From Echinicola sp. 20G (GTDB taxonomy: Bacteria; Bacteroidota; Bacteroidia; Cytophagales; Cyclobacteriaceae), in contig NZ_AP024154.1 of NCBI RefSeq assembly GCF_015533855.1, positions 3,168,501-3,232,500 of the forward strand: DNA of 64,000 nt. Direction: 5' to 3'. Positions 37,120 through 46,908 of this stretch are shown piece after piece. The position numbers and the translations under genes are program-made. The notes under the pieces are model-generated. The model saw only the letters and a program-made list of their open reading frames with translations, was not told where the DNA came from and made no database searches. Each line of letters starts with the position of its first letter. Position 1 is the stretch's first letter.

Positions 37120-37244
37120 GTATAGTATAAATACAAAACTTAAAATCTTTTACTGTAGTGCTAAAGTCAAAACAAGTATTTTTTGACCCCGAGACAGTCC
37201 CGATAGCTATCGGGATGCCAATTTCAACACCCTACAGTGTAGTA
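37099..37244 (-). repeat. Tandem partial duplication of a tRNA 5' half
   Basis: A 29-base unit at 37099-37127 (minus-strand acceptor 5' strand and D arm) recurs at 37216-37244 with one mismatch, 117 bases apart. A second shared block, CCCCGAGACAG, is at 37077-37087 and 37187-37197. In the upstream copy the anticodon arm is replaced by the palindrome. Confidence 0.85.
37198..37215. repeat. Perfect 18-base palindrome
   Basis: TCCCGATAGCTATCGGGA is a perfect palindrome. The same motif is a common dispersed intergenic sequence in many Cytophagales genomes, to my knowledge. Here it sits inside the predicted RNA, in place of an anticodon arm. Confidence 0.8.
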
Positions 37245-37275
37245 AAAAAGACCTTTTGTCTCTTTGTTTATATTT

Positions 37276-37307
37276 CAAAGGTAGGTATAAGCTTATTTTA
37301 TTGCAAA
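37276..37307 (-). promoter_or_regulatory. Consensus Bacteroidota promoter for the tRNA-like RNA
   Basis: On the minus strand TTTG (37307-37304) is followed after 20 bases by TACCTTTG (37283-37276). Both boxes match the -33 TTTG and -7 TAnnTTTG consensus exactly with normal spacing. It points into the tRNA-like region and not at any protein gene. Confidence 0.75.
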
Positions 37308-37502
37308 TATTTCAAGTAAATAAATTAAAAATTACATTATATTTAATATTATAGTGTTAATGTTAATGAATATGAAATTAAGATGTGCTAAAAACAAGCT
37401 GGTATTGCCAAAAAAACAATGAACAATTTTAAGTATAAAAGCCCCAAATTGATAAATCAATGGAAAAGTGTCATTTGATGCAGGAATATTATGGTAGTTC
37501 TT

Positions 37503-37537
37503 GTAGGTTAAAATCTTAATTTTAAAGAATAACCTAC
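37503..37537 (+). promoter_or_regulatory. Leader inverted repeat before the GH43 gene
   Basis: GTAGGTTA (37503-37510) and TAACCTAC (37530-37537) form an 8-bp stem with a 19-base AT-rich loop, ending 13 bases before the ATG. It may be an operator half-site pair or a leader hairpin; the sequence alone cannot tell. Confidence 0.4.
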
Positions 37538-37550
37538 TTAATTATACAAA

Positions 37551-38711
37551 ATGAAAAAGCAGCCCTATCACCCATTTTTACATGTCATTATTTTTGGTTT
37601 TATCTTATTAGAACTGGGATCCTGTAGTTCAAAGCAAAGTCAAAATGAGCGTTTAGAAAGTCAAGAGAAGGTTGTCAGTACTTTCAGTAATCCGCTAGAT
37701 GTTGAATTTGGAGATCCATATATCCTAAATGATGGCAATGGAAAATATTATATGTACGGGACTGGAGGTGGTGCTGAAGATGGTTTTGCAGCCTATTCTT
37801 CCAATGATTTGGTAGATTGGAAGTTTGAGGGGCAAGTGTATAGGGGAAATACACCTGATTCGTGGGCAAGTAAATTCTTTTGGGCGCCCGAAGTTTATAA
37901 AATTGACGGAAAATATTATATGTTTTTCAGTGCTCAATGGAAAGTGAACCCAACGAATGAAGAGGAAAACTTTATGATTGGTGTGGCGGTATCAGACAGT
38001 CCCACTGGGCCTTTTAAGGAAATGTATGATCGTCCCATATTTGATCCAGGTTATCCCGTGATTGATGCCAATGTATATCAGGAAGATGGTAAATATTATC
38101 TTTATTTTTCGCGGGCTTGCTACAAACACCCTGTTGATAGTGAGGTAGCGGACTGGGCGAAAGAGAAAGGTTGGTATGATGAGATCGAAGAAAGTTGGGT
38201 ATATGGTGTAGAGTTAAAGCCAGATTTTTCAGGTGTGATTGGTAAGCCTGTTTTGTGTTTAAGGCCACCCGTTAAAATGAATGACCAGCAAGCTGAATGG
38301 GAAAGCAGGTCGGTAACCAAGCAGGAAATCAACAGGAGATGGACTGAGGGTTCGGTGATTTTCAAAAAGAATGATGTCTATTATATCATGTATTCCAGTA
38401 ACTATTATGCAGGGGAGAACTATGCGGTAGGTTATGCTACTGGAAAAAGTCCATTAGGTCCATTTACTAAAGCAAGTAATAATCCAGTGTTAGAATTGAA
38501 TATCCATAAAGGTGGAGATGTGACTGGCACTGGGCATAATAATATTGTCTTTTTGGACAATGGTGAGATGTACTGTGTTTACCATGGACGTACCAAGGAG
38601 TCCGGACAGGAAAGGGTGGTCTTTTTGGACAAAATGGAAATCGATGAGGATGGCAAACTGATCGTTCATGGGCCTACCACCACGCTTCAGGCTATACCGC
38701 TTGGAAAATAA
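37551..38711 (+). CDS. GH43 lipoprotein
   Basis: This 386-residue lipoprotein (Cys26 in ELGSC) is a GH43 propeller with a long insert. The catalytic residues are Asp in EFGDPYILND, Asp in PVIDANVYQEDGKY and Glu in RRWTEGSVIFKKNDVYY. The GHNNIVFLDNGEMYCVYHGR motif marks the last blade. An insertion around residues 190-265 (VADWAKEKGWYDEIEE to ESRSVTKQE) is unusual and may form a substrate-specific lid. The start is preceded by an 8-bp inverted repeat (GTAGGTTA/TAACCTAC at 37503-37510 and 37530-37537). A strong bidirectional terminator follows the gene. Confidence 0.9.
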   Translation: MKKQPYHPFLHVIIFGFILLELGSCSSKQSQNERLESQEKVVSTFSNPLDVEFGDPYILNDGNGKYYMYGTGGGAEDGFAAYSSNDLVDWKFEGQVYRGNTPDSWASKFFWAPEVYKIDGKYYMFFSAQWKVNPTNEEENFMIGVAVSDSPTGPFKEMYDRPIFDPGYPVIDANVYQEDGKYYLYFSRACYKHPVDSEVADWAKEKGWYDEIEESWVYGVELKPDFSGVIGKPVLCLRPPVKMNDQQAEWESRSVTKQEINRRWTEGSVIFKKNDVYYIMYSSNYYAGENYAVGYATGKSPLGPFTKASNNPVLELNIHKGGDVTGTGHNNIVFLDNGEMYCVYHGRTKESGQERVVFLDKMEIDEDGKLIVHGPTTTLQAIPLGK

Positions 38712-38718
38712 GTAGGAC

Positions 38719-38768
38719 ATAAAAGTATTGGGAGCAAAAGTTATAGGCTTTGCTCCCAATACTTTTAT
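38719..38768. terminator. Bidirectional terminator between GH43 and HTCS genes
   Basis: A perfect 20-bp stem (38719-38738 with 38749-38768) with a 10-base loop and T-rich or A-rich flanks lies between the convergent GH43 and regulator genes. It works for both strands. Confidence 0.92.
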
Positions 38769-38845
38769 GATTTTTAAGATAATTGATCAATCAATGCTTT
38801 ATGAAGACTAAAATCGATGACGCTGACCTGGATCGAAAATATTGA

Positions 38846-41800
38846 TCAAGTAAATTCAGACTTTTTATTGAAGTCTTTAGGCAGTTCTCCAAATTGTTTT
38901 TGGAAGCATTTTGAGAAATAGGAAGGTGAGTTGAACCCGACTTTTTCACTGATTTCTGTGACGGTAAACTGTCCTTCTTGAAGCATTTCTGCTGCTTTTT
39001 TTAATCTTACCAGTCTGATATAGCCATTTGGAGTCATCTGGGAAACCCCTTTTATCTTTCGCAACAGACTAGACTGGCTCATACAAAGAATATCCGCCAA
39101 TTCATTCACTCCAAAACTTTCATTGCTGAGGTTCTCTAGAATGGCCTCGTTCGCTTGGGTAAGAAACTCTTCGTCAGCACGGGTATGGGCAATTGTGTCA
39201 ACATTGACCATCGGCTGATTGGCAAAGGCTTGTCTCACCTGATCCCTGTAATGCAAAAGGTTTTTGACTTGAAGGCTAAGGTGATCTATAGAGAAAGGTT
39301 TTTCAATATAAACGTCAGCTCCCAATTCCATCCCTTCGATCTTCGATTGAAGCGTGTTTTTGGCCGTAAGCATGATCAATGGTATATGACTGTAGTTGAC
39401 ATCTGATTTGATCTTTTCACATAAAGTAAATCCATCCATTATAGGCATCATCACGTCACTGATCACCAGATCTATAGGTTTTTCTTTTAATACTTTTAAC
39501 CCTTCCATGCCATTATCAGCCCTGTAAACATGATAGTCTTGTTTTAATTGATCATGAATAAACTTTTGAAGTTCTTTATTGTCTTCCACAACTAGCAGGG
39601 ATGGTTTATGAGAATTTGACTTTTCTTTTGGAGAAGTTTTTACAGGCTCACTAACTTTTTGTTTTTCATTGAAGGTTTCATTGATATGAATGACATTCTT
39701 TTGTTTGACAGGCAATTCCAGCACAAAAGTATTCCTATTGCTTGGGCCGTTTGGATCTACATAGAGTTTTCCACTATGCATTTCGGCCAAAGATCTGGCC
39801 AAAGGCAATCCAAGTCCAGTTCCAGTAGAAGTTCGGTCGTTTTGGTCTCCGTCTATCTGAAAGAACGGTTCAAAGATTTTCTCTCTGTTTTCTGTACTGA
39901 TTAGCTTACCATCATTACTGACATGGATTTTGAATAGGGAATCTTGAGGAGAGATGACCAAGTTTATTTGGACTGTACTGTCTGCATGTTTTATTGCATT
40001 ATATATCAGATTGCTCATGATTTTAGTAAAGCCTTCTCGGTCAATGTCTGCGAAGAAAGGTTTTTCTTTTTCAATGAAGTGGAAGTTGATAAACTGCTGT
40101 TCTGCACTGGTTTTGAACCTTATGAAAATGTCATCTAACAACTTGCTAATTTCAGTTCTGGTGAAGTTGAGTGAGAAGCCTTTCTTTTCAGTTTTTCGGA
40201 AGTCAAGGAGCTCATTGCTAAGTTCGATAAGCCTGTTTGTATTCTTATTCATGATCCAGAGACTTTCTTTTATCTCAGCGGTATAATCATTTTGTTTTTT
40301 TAGAATACTTTCCAAAGGACCTTTGATTAAGGTCAGAGGTGTTCGGATTTCATGGGTGATGTTGGTGAAGAATTCAATCTTAGATTGGTAGATTTCTTTT
40401 TGTTTTTCATCCTCCAGACGTTTGAATGCAGCTTCTTGGCGTAAGTGGATTCTATTTGTATAAATTCTAAAAACTATAAAGAGGATAAATACTGCGCCCA
40501 GAAAATAGATTAGATAGGCCCAATTGGTTTTCCAAAAAGGAGGCAAAATGGTAATGTGAAGTGACGCTTCACGGTTGCTCCATTCACCAAAAACATCTGC
40601 CGTTTTAATTTTGAGGATGTAATCTCCAGGTGGTAAATAGGAATAATTGATGCGTTGGTTTTGTGGTAGATGGGTCCAACTTTGGTCAAAGCCTACCATT
40701 TTATAGGCATAGGTCAAAGCATCCGAAGCGGTATAACTTAACGCTGCAAAATCAAAACTCAGCGAAGACTGATTATGGCTAAGGGTGATCTCAGAAGTCT
40801 TAGTGATGGATTGGTTCAAAATAGGGTTCTCTCCACCGATAGGAACAGGAGTATTGAAAATCTGAATACCCGTAAATACCACAGGAGGATCATATTCGTA
40901 TGGTTCGAATTCTCTCGGATCAAAGGAAATAAACCCGTTCAAGCAACCGAAATACATGGTGCCGTCCTTGGCCCTAAAGCCACTTTTGTAGTTAAAAGGA
41001 TAAGGCATAAGTCCGTTGTCTTTGGTGAAAAGCCTATAATCCTTTGTTTGAGGGTTGAACTCTAATAAGCCTTTGTTACAGCTTATCCATAAATGCCCGG
41101 ATATGTCTTCCAGAATTTTATAAATATTGTTGCAGGGGAATCCACTTTTTGAGTTGTATGAGGTGAAGTTATTGGTGGCCTCGTTAAAAGAGCAAAAGCC
41201 ACCTCCTTCTGTTGCCACCCAAATTCTTTTTTGGCTGTCCTGAAAAATATTGATGATCGAATAATGCGGTAAACTATTCGGGTCATTGGCATTGGGAAGA
41301 AAATTCTTGGTTTCCCCTGTAGTTGGATTATATCGGATGAGCCCATTGCTATATGTTCCAAGCCAGAGGTTGCCTTTATCATCCTCCATTAAGTCATAAA
41401 TAAAACGATGGCCCGTTTCTTCAATAAAGTCAACTTCATTGGTTGCTTCATCAAGTTTAAACAAGCCAACGACCGTTCCCAACCAGACCTGCTTATTGTG
41501 ATCTACAATAATGCTGTGCATTTCATTGTCATCTGGGGTGTTTTGATCGCTATGAATGGGGATGGTTTTAATTTGGTTGGTGTTTAGATTCATCCGGTTT
41601 AGTCCCACAGCGAAGGTCACTGTGCCAACCCACAATTCATCATCCTTTCTTGCCAGTCCATGTACATTGTGATAGGAAAGGCTATTGGAAGTATTGTTTG
41701 GCAGGTAATGCGTGAATCTGTCATATTTAGGATCATAATGGTTTAATCCAGCATCCTCAGTACCGATCCAAAGGGTTCCGTTTTTTCCTTCTTCAAATTG

Positions 41801-42901
41801 TCGAACTCGCTGGCCACTGATTGAATTTGAGTTGGGGATGGGGTAGTGTTTTTTAAATTTTGTTGGATGGTTGGGAAGAAAGTTGACACCGCCAAAATAG
41901 GTCCCCAGCCACATTCCACCTTCGACATCACCGTGGATACAATAGATGGCATTGTCCGATATGGAGTAAGGGTCATTTAGGTTTTCTTCAAAATGCTTGT
42001 ATTTGTTTTTTTCCAAGTCATAAATAAACAGTCCAGATTCTGTAGCAATCCAAAGTTCATTGCTTGAGCTTTTATATAAATCCCGTACAAAGAGGTTCTT
42101 GCCTGTAGGGCCTTTTGTAATGAGTGGTTCTACCTTTCCACTGTTCTTGTCCATGAGCCATACCCCGAGGTCTTTAGTGCCCAATAAAATATTGGAGCCA
42201 TAATCTTCGAGCTGAAGTACAGCGGCAGTGATGACCTCTTGGTCAAATAAGTATCTTTGAAACTTTTCAGATGATGGAATGAATTTATGAACACCCAGTC
42301 TAGAATTAGCCGTCCAAATATCCCCTTTCTCATCCACCAAAACATTGGTGGTATTATTGTCCGGCATATTTAGATTCCCATCAGTAAAGCTTCGATATTG
42401 ATATAGGGAGTCTTCTTCGAGTGAGTATTTGAACAGGCCTTTACTGTTGACTGCAAAATAGATGTTTCCTTCGAGGTCTTCCTGGATTACACCTACTGTA
42501 CCAGTAATTTGTCCGCCTTGATTAGATGTCTTATTGAAATGGTGAAAGCTTTCGGTAGAAGAATTATATGTATAGATGCCATGGGTAGTGCCTATCCAAA
42601 TAGTACCTCTGCTGTCCTCTAAAAGCCCATAAATGAAATTGTCCTTTAAGCCTGCGTGACTGTTTTCCTCAGAACTAAAAATTTTAAAATTATGACCATC
42701 GTATCGGTTCAGACCATTTTTAGTTCCGAACCACATAAAGCCTTGCTTGTCTTGCAAAATGGATAAGACCGTACTTCCTGAAAGGCCGTCTTCCATAGTT
42801 AGTTGTTCGAAATAGTAATCTTGGTTTTGGCTTTTGGCTAGGGAAATTTGAATCAAAATAGCCGCGAGAATAAGTATGTATGTTTGTATGACCTTAAGCA
42901 T
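38846..42901 (-). CDS. Hybrid two-component system sensor/regulator (HTCS)
   Basis: This 1351-residue one-protein two-component system senses a glycan fragment in the periplasm and activates PUL genes. It has a signal segment (1-24), two seven-bladed Reg_prop propellers (about 30-660), a Y_Y_Y domain (about 710-785), a membrane helix (about 795-812), HisKA with His850 in NITHEIRTP, HATPase_c (NLIYNAIKH, DRTSTGTGLGLPLA), a receiver domain with Asp1149 in LVISDVMMP, and an AraC-type HTH (about 1245-1345). It is divergent from the second SusCD operon, its likely target. The second SusC lacks an STN domain, which fits HTCS control. Typical ligands are oligosaccharides of the cognate glycan. Confidence 0.97.
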   Translation of the reverse strand: MLKVIQTYILILAAILIQISLAKSQNQDYYFEQLTMEDGLSGSTVLSILQDKQGFMWFGTKNGLNRYDGHNFKIFSSEENSHAGLKDNFIYGLLEDSRGTIWIGTTHGIYTYNSSTESFHHFNKTSNQGGQITGTVGVIQEDLEGNIYFAVNSKGLFKYSLEEDSLYQYRSFTDGNLNMPDNNTTNVLVDEKGDIWTANSRLGVHKFIPSSEKFQRYLFDQEVITAAVLQLEDYGSNILLGTKDLGVWLMDKNSGKVEPLITKGPTGKNLFVRDLYKSSSNELWIATESGLFIYDLEKNKYKHFEENLNDPYSISDNAIYCIHGDVEGGMWLGTYFGGVNFLPNHPTKFKKHYPIPNSNSISGQRVRQFEEGKNGTLWIGTEDAGLNHYDPKYDRFTHYLPNNTSNSLSYHNVHGLARKDDELWVGTVTFAVGLNRMNLNTNQIKTIPIHSDQNTPDDNEMHSIIVDHNKQVWLGTVVGLFKLDEATNEVDFIEETGHRFIYDLMEDDKGNLWLGTYSNGLIRYNPTTGETKNFLPNANDPNSLPHYSIINIFQDSQKRIWVATEGGGFCSFNEATNNFTSYNSKSGFPCNNIYKILEDISGHLWISCNKGLLEFNPQTKDYRLFTKDNGLMPYPFNYKSGFRAKDGTMYFGCLNGFISFDPREFEPYEYDPPVVFTGIQIFNTPVPIGGENPILNQSITKTSEITLSHNQSSLSFDFAALSYTASDALTYAYKMVGFDQSWTHLPQNQRINYSYLPPGDYILKIKTADVFGEWSNREASLHITILPPFWKTNWAYLIYFLGAVFILFIVFRIYTNRIHLRQEAAFKRLEDEKQKEIYQSKIEFFTNITHEIRTPLTLIKGPLESILKKQNDYTAEIKESLWIMNKNTNRLIELSNELLDFRKTEKKGFSLNFTRTEISKLLDDIFIRFKTSAEQQFINFHFIEKEKPFFADIDREGFTKIMSNLIYNAIKHADSTVQINLVISPQDSLFKIHVSNDGKLISTENREKIFEPFFQIDGDQNDRTSTGTGLGLPLARSLAEMHSGKLYVDPNGPSNRNTFVLELPVKQKNVIHINETFNEKQKVSEPVKTSPKEKSNSHKPSLLVVEDNKELQKFIHDQLKQDYHVYRADNGMEGLKVLKEKPIDLVISDVMMPIMDGFTLCEKIKSDVNYSHIPLIMLTAKNTLQSKIEGMELGADVYIEKPFSIDHLSLQVKNLLHYRDQVRQAFANQPMVNVDTIAHTRADEEFLTQANEAILENLSNESFGVNELADILCMSQSSLLRKIKGVSQMTPNGYIRLVRLKKAAEMLQEGQFTVTEISEKVGFNSPSYFSKCFQKQFGELPKDFNKKSEFT

Positions 42902-43781
42902 AGGTAAAGTACTCCTGGGTTTATTGTAAATACTAATTTAGGAAAAACCTATACATAGCTTATTTTCTAAATGATTAATTACATTTTGAACTGGTAGATT
43001 GAAGGATTTGTGTTAAAGGGTGACTGTATTTTTCCATTTTGTGAACTTCATAGGCGATCAAGTGTTTTCAATTCCAAAATTTTACATGAATGTTTAAGCC
43101 TTGCCTTGTTAATTTATTTTTGACCCGTTTCCGTCCAAATGAAAACTTTTTATGTGTTTCAGCTAGTTTGACAGTCATCTCTTCCGATAGATAGATTTAC
43201 CTAATCCCAAATGATCTCTTCAATTTTACTGAGTCTAAAAGGGTATGCAGATAATTTTACTTGGAAAGTGAAATCAGATTTTTAGGAGCATAACAAATGA
43301 CTCTAGTTTGTCCCTGTTTTTCAAAATATATTACAAAAACGTCGATATAAACCTAATAAAATCGATTAGAAGGAAAAGTGTTATTAAATGAAGGATTTGT
43401 AATAATTGCTTGAGAAGGACTTCATTAGATTTGGATTATAGAGAAACAGCTAAATCCATTAAGTGATTTGTTTCGAAAACTTCAAGTTAATTAACAAAAC
43501 CAAGGTGCATTCCAAATGTCCCTTACAAACCCAAAAAAATGACACACAAAAACTCTCAGCTAGGGCAGGCTCGATTTCCCTGAGCCAGATTTTATGATCA
43601 CTCTCTAAGCCCTAAATCAATTAATCAGTAGTTAGACATCTAGGCTTTAACTGTATAAAGACTGTAAGTAGGCTATGCATAAATGGTAACCTGATGTTGC
43701 CATTAAATGCATCGGTAACAGGTGCTTTTGTACACTGTTTTTATTTGGAGTATTAACCTTAACCCAAAATCTATTATTTAC
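42902..43781. other. Long divergent regulatory region (HTCS / SusC)
   Basis: These 880 bases carry the divergent promoters of the HTCS gene and the second SusC gene. I find no exact TAnnTTTG box in either direction, no tRNA and no convincing small gene. A weak hairpin (GGCTC/GAGCC, 43568-43586) is the only structure seen. A long 5' leader for SusC with regulatory sequence is possible. Confidence 0.5.
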
Positions 43782-46700
43782 ATGAAAGAAAAATTACTAA
43801 GAAGTAGCAGTTTGATATTTGTGCTGCTATGTGGTTTGGTATTTTCTACTTGGGCCCAAACGGGCAAAGCAGTAGAAGGTACCATCAAAGAAAAAGAGAC
43901 AGGGGAGCCTATCCCCGGTGTTAGTATCCTCGAGAAAGGAACGACGAACGGAACCGTATCTGGTGTGGACGGAGAATTTAAACTGGAATTGAGAGGTGAC
44001 AATCCAGTTATTAGGGTTTCATTCATTGGTTATAAGACCATAGAAATGGAAGTAGGAAATCAAAGTTCCTTCGACTTGGAGATGGAAAGTGACTTGGGCG
44101 ACTTGGAAGAGGTGGTCGTGGTAGGTTATGGTGAGCAGAAAAAAGAGTCCATTACCGGAGCCGTTTCCAATATTACCAGTAGGGATATTGAACAAGTACC
44201 GACCGCCACTGTTTCTGGGGCATTGGCCGGTAAACTTCCTGGGCTGACTTTCAGAATGCCTGATGGCCGTCCTGGAGCGGGTGCCAACATCCAAATTCGA
44301 AACTTAGGTAATCCGCTTTTTGTGATCGATGGTATCCAAAAGGACCAAGGGCAGTTCAATAACTTGGCACCAGGTGATATAGAAAGTATCACCATCTTGA
44401 AAGATGCTTCAGCTGCTGTTTATGGTTCCAGGGCTGCCAACGGGGTAGTCGTGGTGACTACTAAAAGAGGCGATAGAGGAGAAAAGCCAAGTATAAACAT
44501 TAACGGTTACTATGGTATTCAAAATTGGTCAAGATTCCCAGAAGGGGTGGATGCCTATGAATGGATGCTCGGAAGAGCTTATGCAGACGTGAACCAGTTT
44601 GGAAGTACCAATATTAGCCAAGATGAATTGGACAAATGGAACCAAGGAACAGAATATGGTTACCGTTCTTTTGATTGGAGAGACTTTATCGTCCAGGGAA
44701 ATGCTCCCCAAAGTAACTTCAATGTCAGTGCTTCCGGTGGATCTGAAAAGACCAACTATTATATTTCATTGACAAGGTTTGACCAGAAGTCTGTCTTCAG
44801 TGATGAATTTGAGTTTAACCGAACCAATATCCAATCCAACATTAACACTGATGTAACGGATCGATTGACGGTTGGTATTCAGATCAACGGCCGTTTGGAG
44901 AACAGGGAAAACCCAGGTGTACCTGGAGGAGATGATTACTGGCAGCCGCGCTTTGCTTTGTTTAGAAATAGACCTACAGAGCGACCTTATGCCAATGACA
45001 ATCCAGACTATCCAGCCAATATCAATAATATTGAAACCAACTGGGCTTTATTGAACTATGATCGCACAGGTTTCTTCAAAAATTATTGGAAAAATATCCA
45101 AACCAACTTCTCAGCAGAATATGATATTCCTGTAGAAGGGCTGAAAGCCAAAGGTTTATATTCTTACTATTTTGCCGACAACTATGTCAATACTTTTGAA
45201 TATACCTATGATGTTTACGATTATATCCCAGAGACTGACGAATACATCAGAACTGGAGGTAATGACAATCCTTACCGGGACAGAAATCAAAGAAAGATCG
45301 AAGAGACTGTAGGTCAGTTTCAGTTGAACTATGACAGGGTTTTTGCCGATGATCATAAATTGTCAGTTTTGGCCTTGTACGAAAGAATTCAAAGAAGGGA
45401 TTACAGCAACTTTATCCACTCTGTTCCTACCAATAATTATTTACCATTGGTGCAGTTTGCGGATATGGACCGGTATGATGACAATGATTATGAGGAAGCA
45501 AGAATTGGTTATGTAGGCCGTGTGAATTATGAATACAAAGGCAAGTATCTTTTTGAAGTGGCTGCAAGATATGATGCTTCTTGGAAATTCTCTCCAGAAA
45601 ATCGTTGGGGTTTCTTCCCTTCTATTTCTGGTGGATGGAGAATCAGTCAAGAGCCTTTTATGGACAACTTTGCTGTAAGCACAAACCTAGATGAATTGAA
45701 ACTGAGGGTTTCATATGGTGAGTTGGGAGATGATGATATCGGTATTGGACCATTTGATTATATACCTGGATATAACTATGGTGTTTCTACCGTGATCATC
45801 GATGGTGAAAACATCCAAGGTTCATCGAATAGGGGTAAGCCAATAGACAACCTTTCTTGGTATACCAGTAAAATGTTTGATGCGGGTGTAGATTTCTCCT
45901 TTTCCTCAGGGAAGTTTACTGGAGCTTTTGATTATTTCTACAGGAAAAGAGATGGCCTTAGGGATATCAGGGATGATGTGTTTTTGCCTTTGGAGCTAGG
46001 ATATGGTCTTACCGATGAAAACTTAAGTAGTGATGCCAATGTCGCTTTTGATATGGGCTTAAACTACAATGGTAAATCAGGCGAGCTTACCTATAGAATC
46101 GGTGGTACTTTTGGCTATGCAAGAAGTAAATTCTTGTCCTCCTATAACCCAGTATTCAGTAGCTCTTGGGACCATTACAGATGGTCAGGTGAAGACCGTT
46201 GGAATGGGATTTTCTGGGGATATGAAATCATAGGACAGTTCCAGTCCCAAGAAGATATCAATAACTATCCTGTAAATATTGATGGACAGGGCAACGGGAC
46301 TTTATTGCCTGGAGACTTGATTTACAAAGATGTAAATGGTGACGGTAAAATTGATGGTTTCGATGAAAGACCAATAGGCTACAGTCTCAATGGTCCACCA
46401 AGCCTCAACTATGGTTTGAACATGTTTTTCAATTATAAGAACTTCGATTTGACACTAGACTTCTCTGGTGGTTCGATGGCTTCTTATAACCAAAATTGGG
46501 AAATGAGATGGCCGTACCAAAACGGTGGTAATCTTTTAGCTTATATGTATGACGACAGGTGGCACCGAGAAGATCCTTACGATTTGAACAGCCCTTGGAT
46601 TGCGGGAGAAAACCCCCCATTGAGATTCAACGCTGGTGGACATAGTAACTATAACAGAAACTCTACCTGGTGGCTAACCAATATCAAATACATCAGAATG

Positions 46701-46907
46701 AGAACCATGTCACTGGGTTATACATTGCCTCCAAAAGTATTGAGCAAACTTAAAATTGAAAGAGCAAGGGTTTACTTCCAAACCTACAACTTGTTCTCGA
46801 TTGATAATGTACATCAGTTTGGTATCGATCCAGAAGTAAGAGATGAAAATGGCTTGCAATATCCGCAAAACGTGAACATGAACTTAGGGTTTAACTTGAC
46901 CTTCTAA
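43782..46907 (+). CDS. SusC/RagA-family TonB-dependent transporter (no STN domain)
   Basis: This 1041-residue outer-membrane importer has a signal peptide ending in TWAQ, a CarboxypepD_reg-like domain at about 30-110, the EEVVVVGYGEQKKESITGAV segment, a plug (VLKDASAAVYGSRAANGVVVV) and a long barrel. Unlike the SusC at 3035, it has no STN domain, so it should not signal through FecR. I chose ATG 43782; a GTG at 43722 in frame would add 20 residues unlike a signal peptide. The SusD gene begins one base after its stop codon region. Confidence 0.96.
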   Translation: MKEKLLRSSSLIFVLLCGLVFSTWAQTGKAVEGTIKEKETGEPIPGVSILEKGTTNGTVSGVDGEFKLELRGDNPVIRVSFIGYKTIEMEVGNQSSFDLEMESDLGDLEEVVVVGYGEQKKESITGAVSNITSRDIEQVPTATVSGALAGKLPGLTFRMPDGRPGAGANIQIRNLGNPLFVIDGIQKDQGQFNNLAPGDIESITILKDASAAVYGSRAANGVVVVTTKRGDRGEKPSININGYYGIQNWSRFPEGVDAYEWMLGRAYADVNQFGSTNISQDELDKWNQGTEYGYRSFDWRDFIVQGNAPQSNFNVSASGGSEKTNYYISLTRFDQKSVFSDEFEFNRTNIQSNINTDVTDRLTVGIQINGRLENRENPGVPGGDDYWQPRFALFRNRPTERPYANDNPDYPANINNIETNWALLNYDRTGFFKNYWKNIQTNFSAEYDIPVEGLKAKGLYSYYFADNYVNTFEYTYDVYDYIPETDEYIRTGGNDNPYRDRNQRKIEETVGQFQLNYDRVFADDHKLSVLALYERIQRRDYSNFIHSVPTNNYLPLVQFADMDRYDDNDYEEARIGYVGRVNYEYKGKYLFEVAARYDASWKFSPENRWGFFPSISGGWRISQEPFMDNFAVSTNLDELKLRVSYGELGDDDIGIGPFDYIPGYNYGVSTVIIDGENIQGSSNRGKPIDNLSWYTSKMFDAGVDFSFSSGKFTGAFDYFYRKRDGLRDIRDDVFLPLELGYGLTDENLSSDANVAFDMGLNYNGKSGELTYRIGGTFGYARSKFLSSYNPVFSSSWDHYRWSGEDRWNGIFWGYEIIGQFQSQEDINNYPVNIDGQGNGTLLPGDLIYKDVNGDGKIDGFDERPIGYSLNGPPSLNYGLNMFFNYKNFDLTLDFSGGSMASYNQNWEMRWPYQNGGNLLAYMYDDRWHREDPYDLNSPWIAGENPPLRFNAGGHSNYNRNSTWWLTNIKYIRMRTMSLGYTLPPKVLSKLKIERARVYFQTYNLFSIDNVHQFGIDPEVRDENGLQYPQNVNMNLGFNLTF

Positions 46908-46908
46908 A

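Larger units (their letters stand above)
36933..37270 (-). ncRNA. Predicted noncoding RNA containing a tRNA-like domain
   Basis: An exact TTTG-N20-TACCTTTG promoter on the minus strand (37307-37276) and an intrinsic terminator (36964-36933) bound a transcript of about 340 bases that encodes no protein. From 5' to 3' it holds a partial copy of a tRNA 5' half (37244-37216), an 18-base perfect palindrome (37198-37215), a small GTCAAAA/TTTTGAC hairpin, and then a complete class-II tRNA-like cloverleaf (37119-36996). I do not know a named RNA family with this order. The promoter and terminator are read directly; the function is unknown. Confidence 0.55.

Noticed and set aside
36933..37270. tmRNA (ssrA)
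   Set aside because: tmRNA has no D stem and carries a tag-coding frame. Here the D stem and D loop are intact and no tag ending in the usual alanine-rich peptide is visible.
43722..43781. GTG start for the second SusC
   Set aside because: It adds 20 residues before a normal signal peptide; ATG 43782 is a better start.
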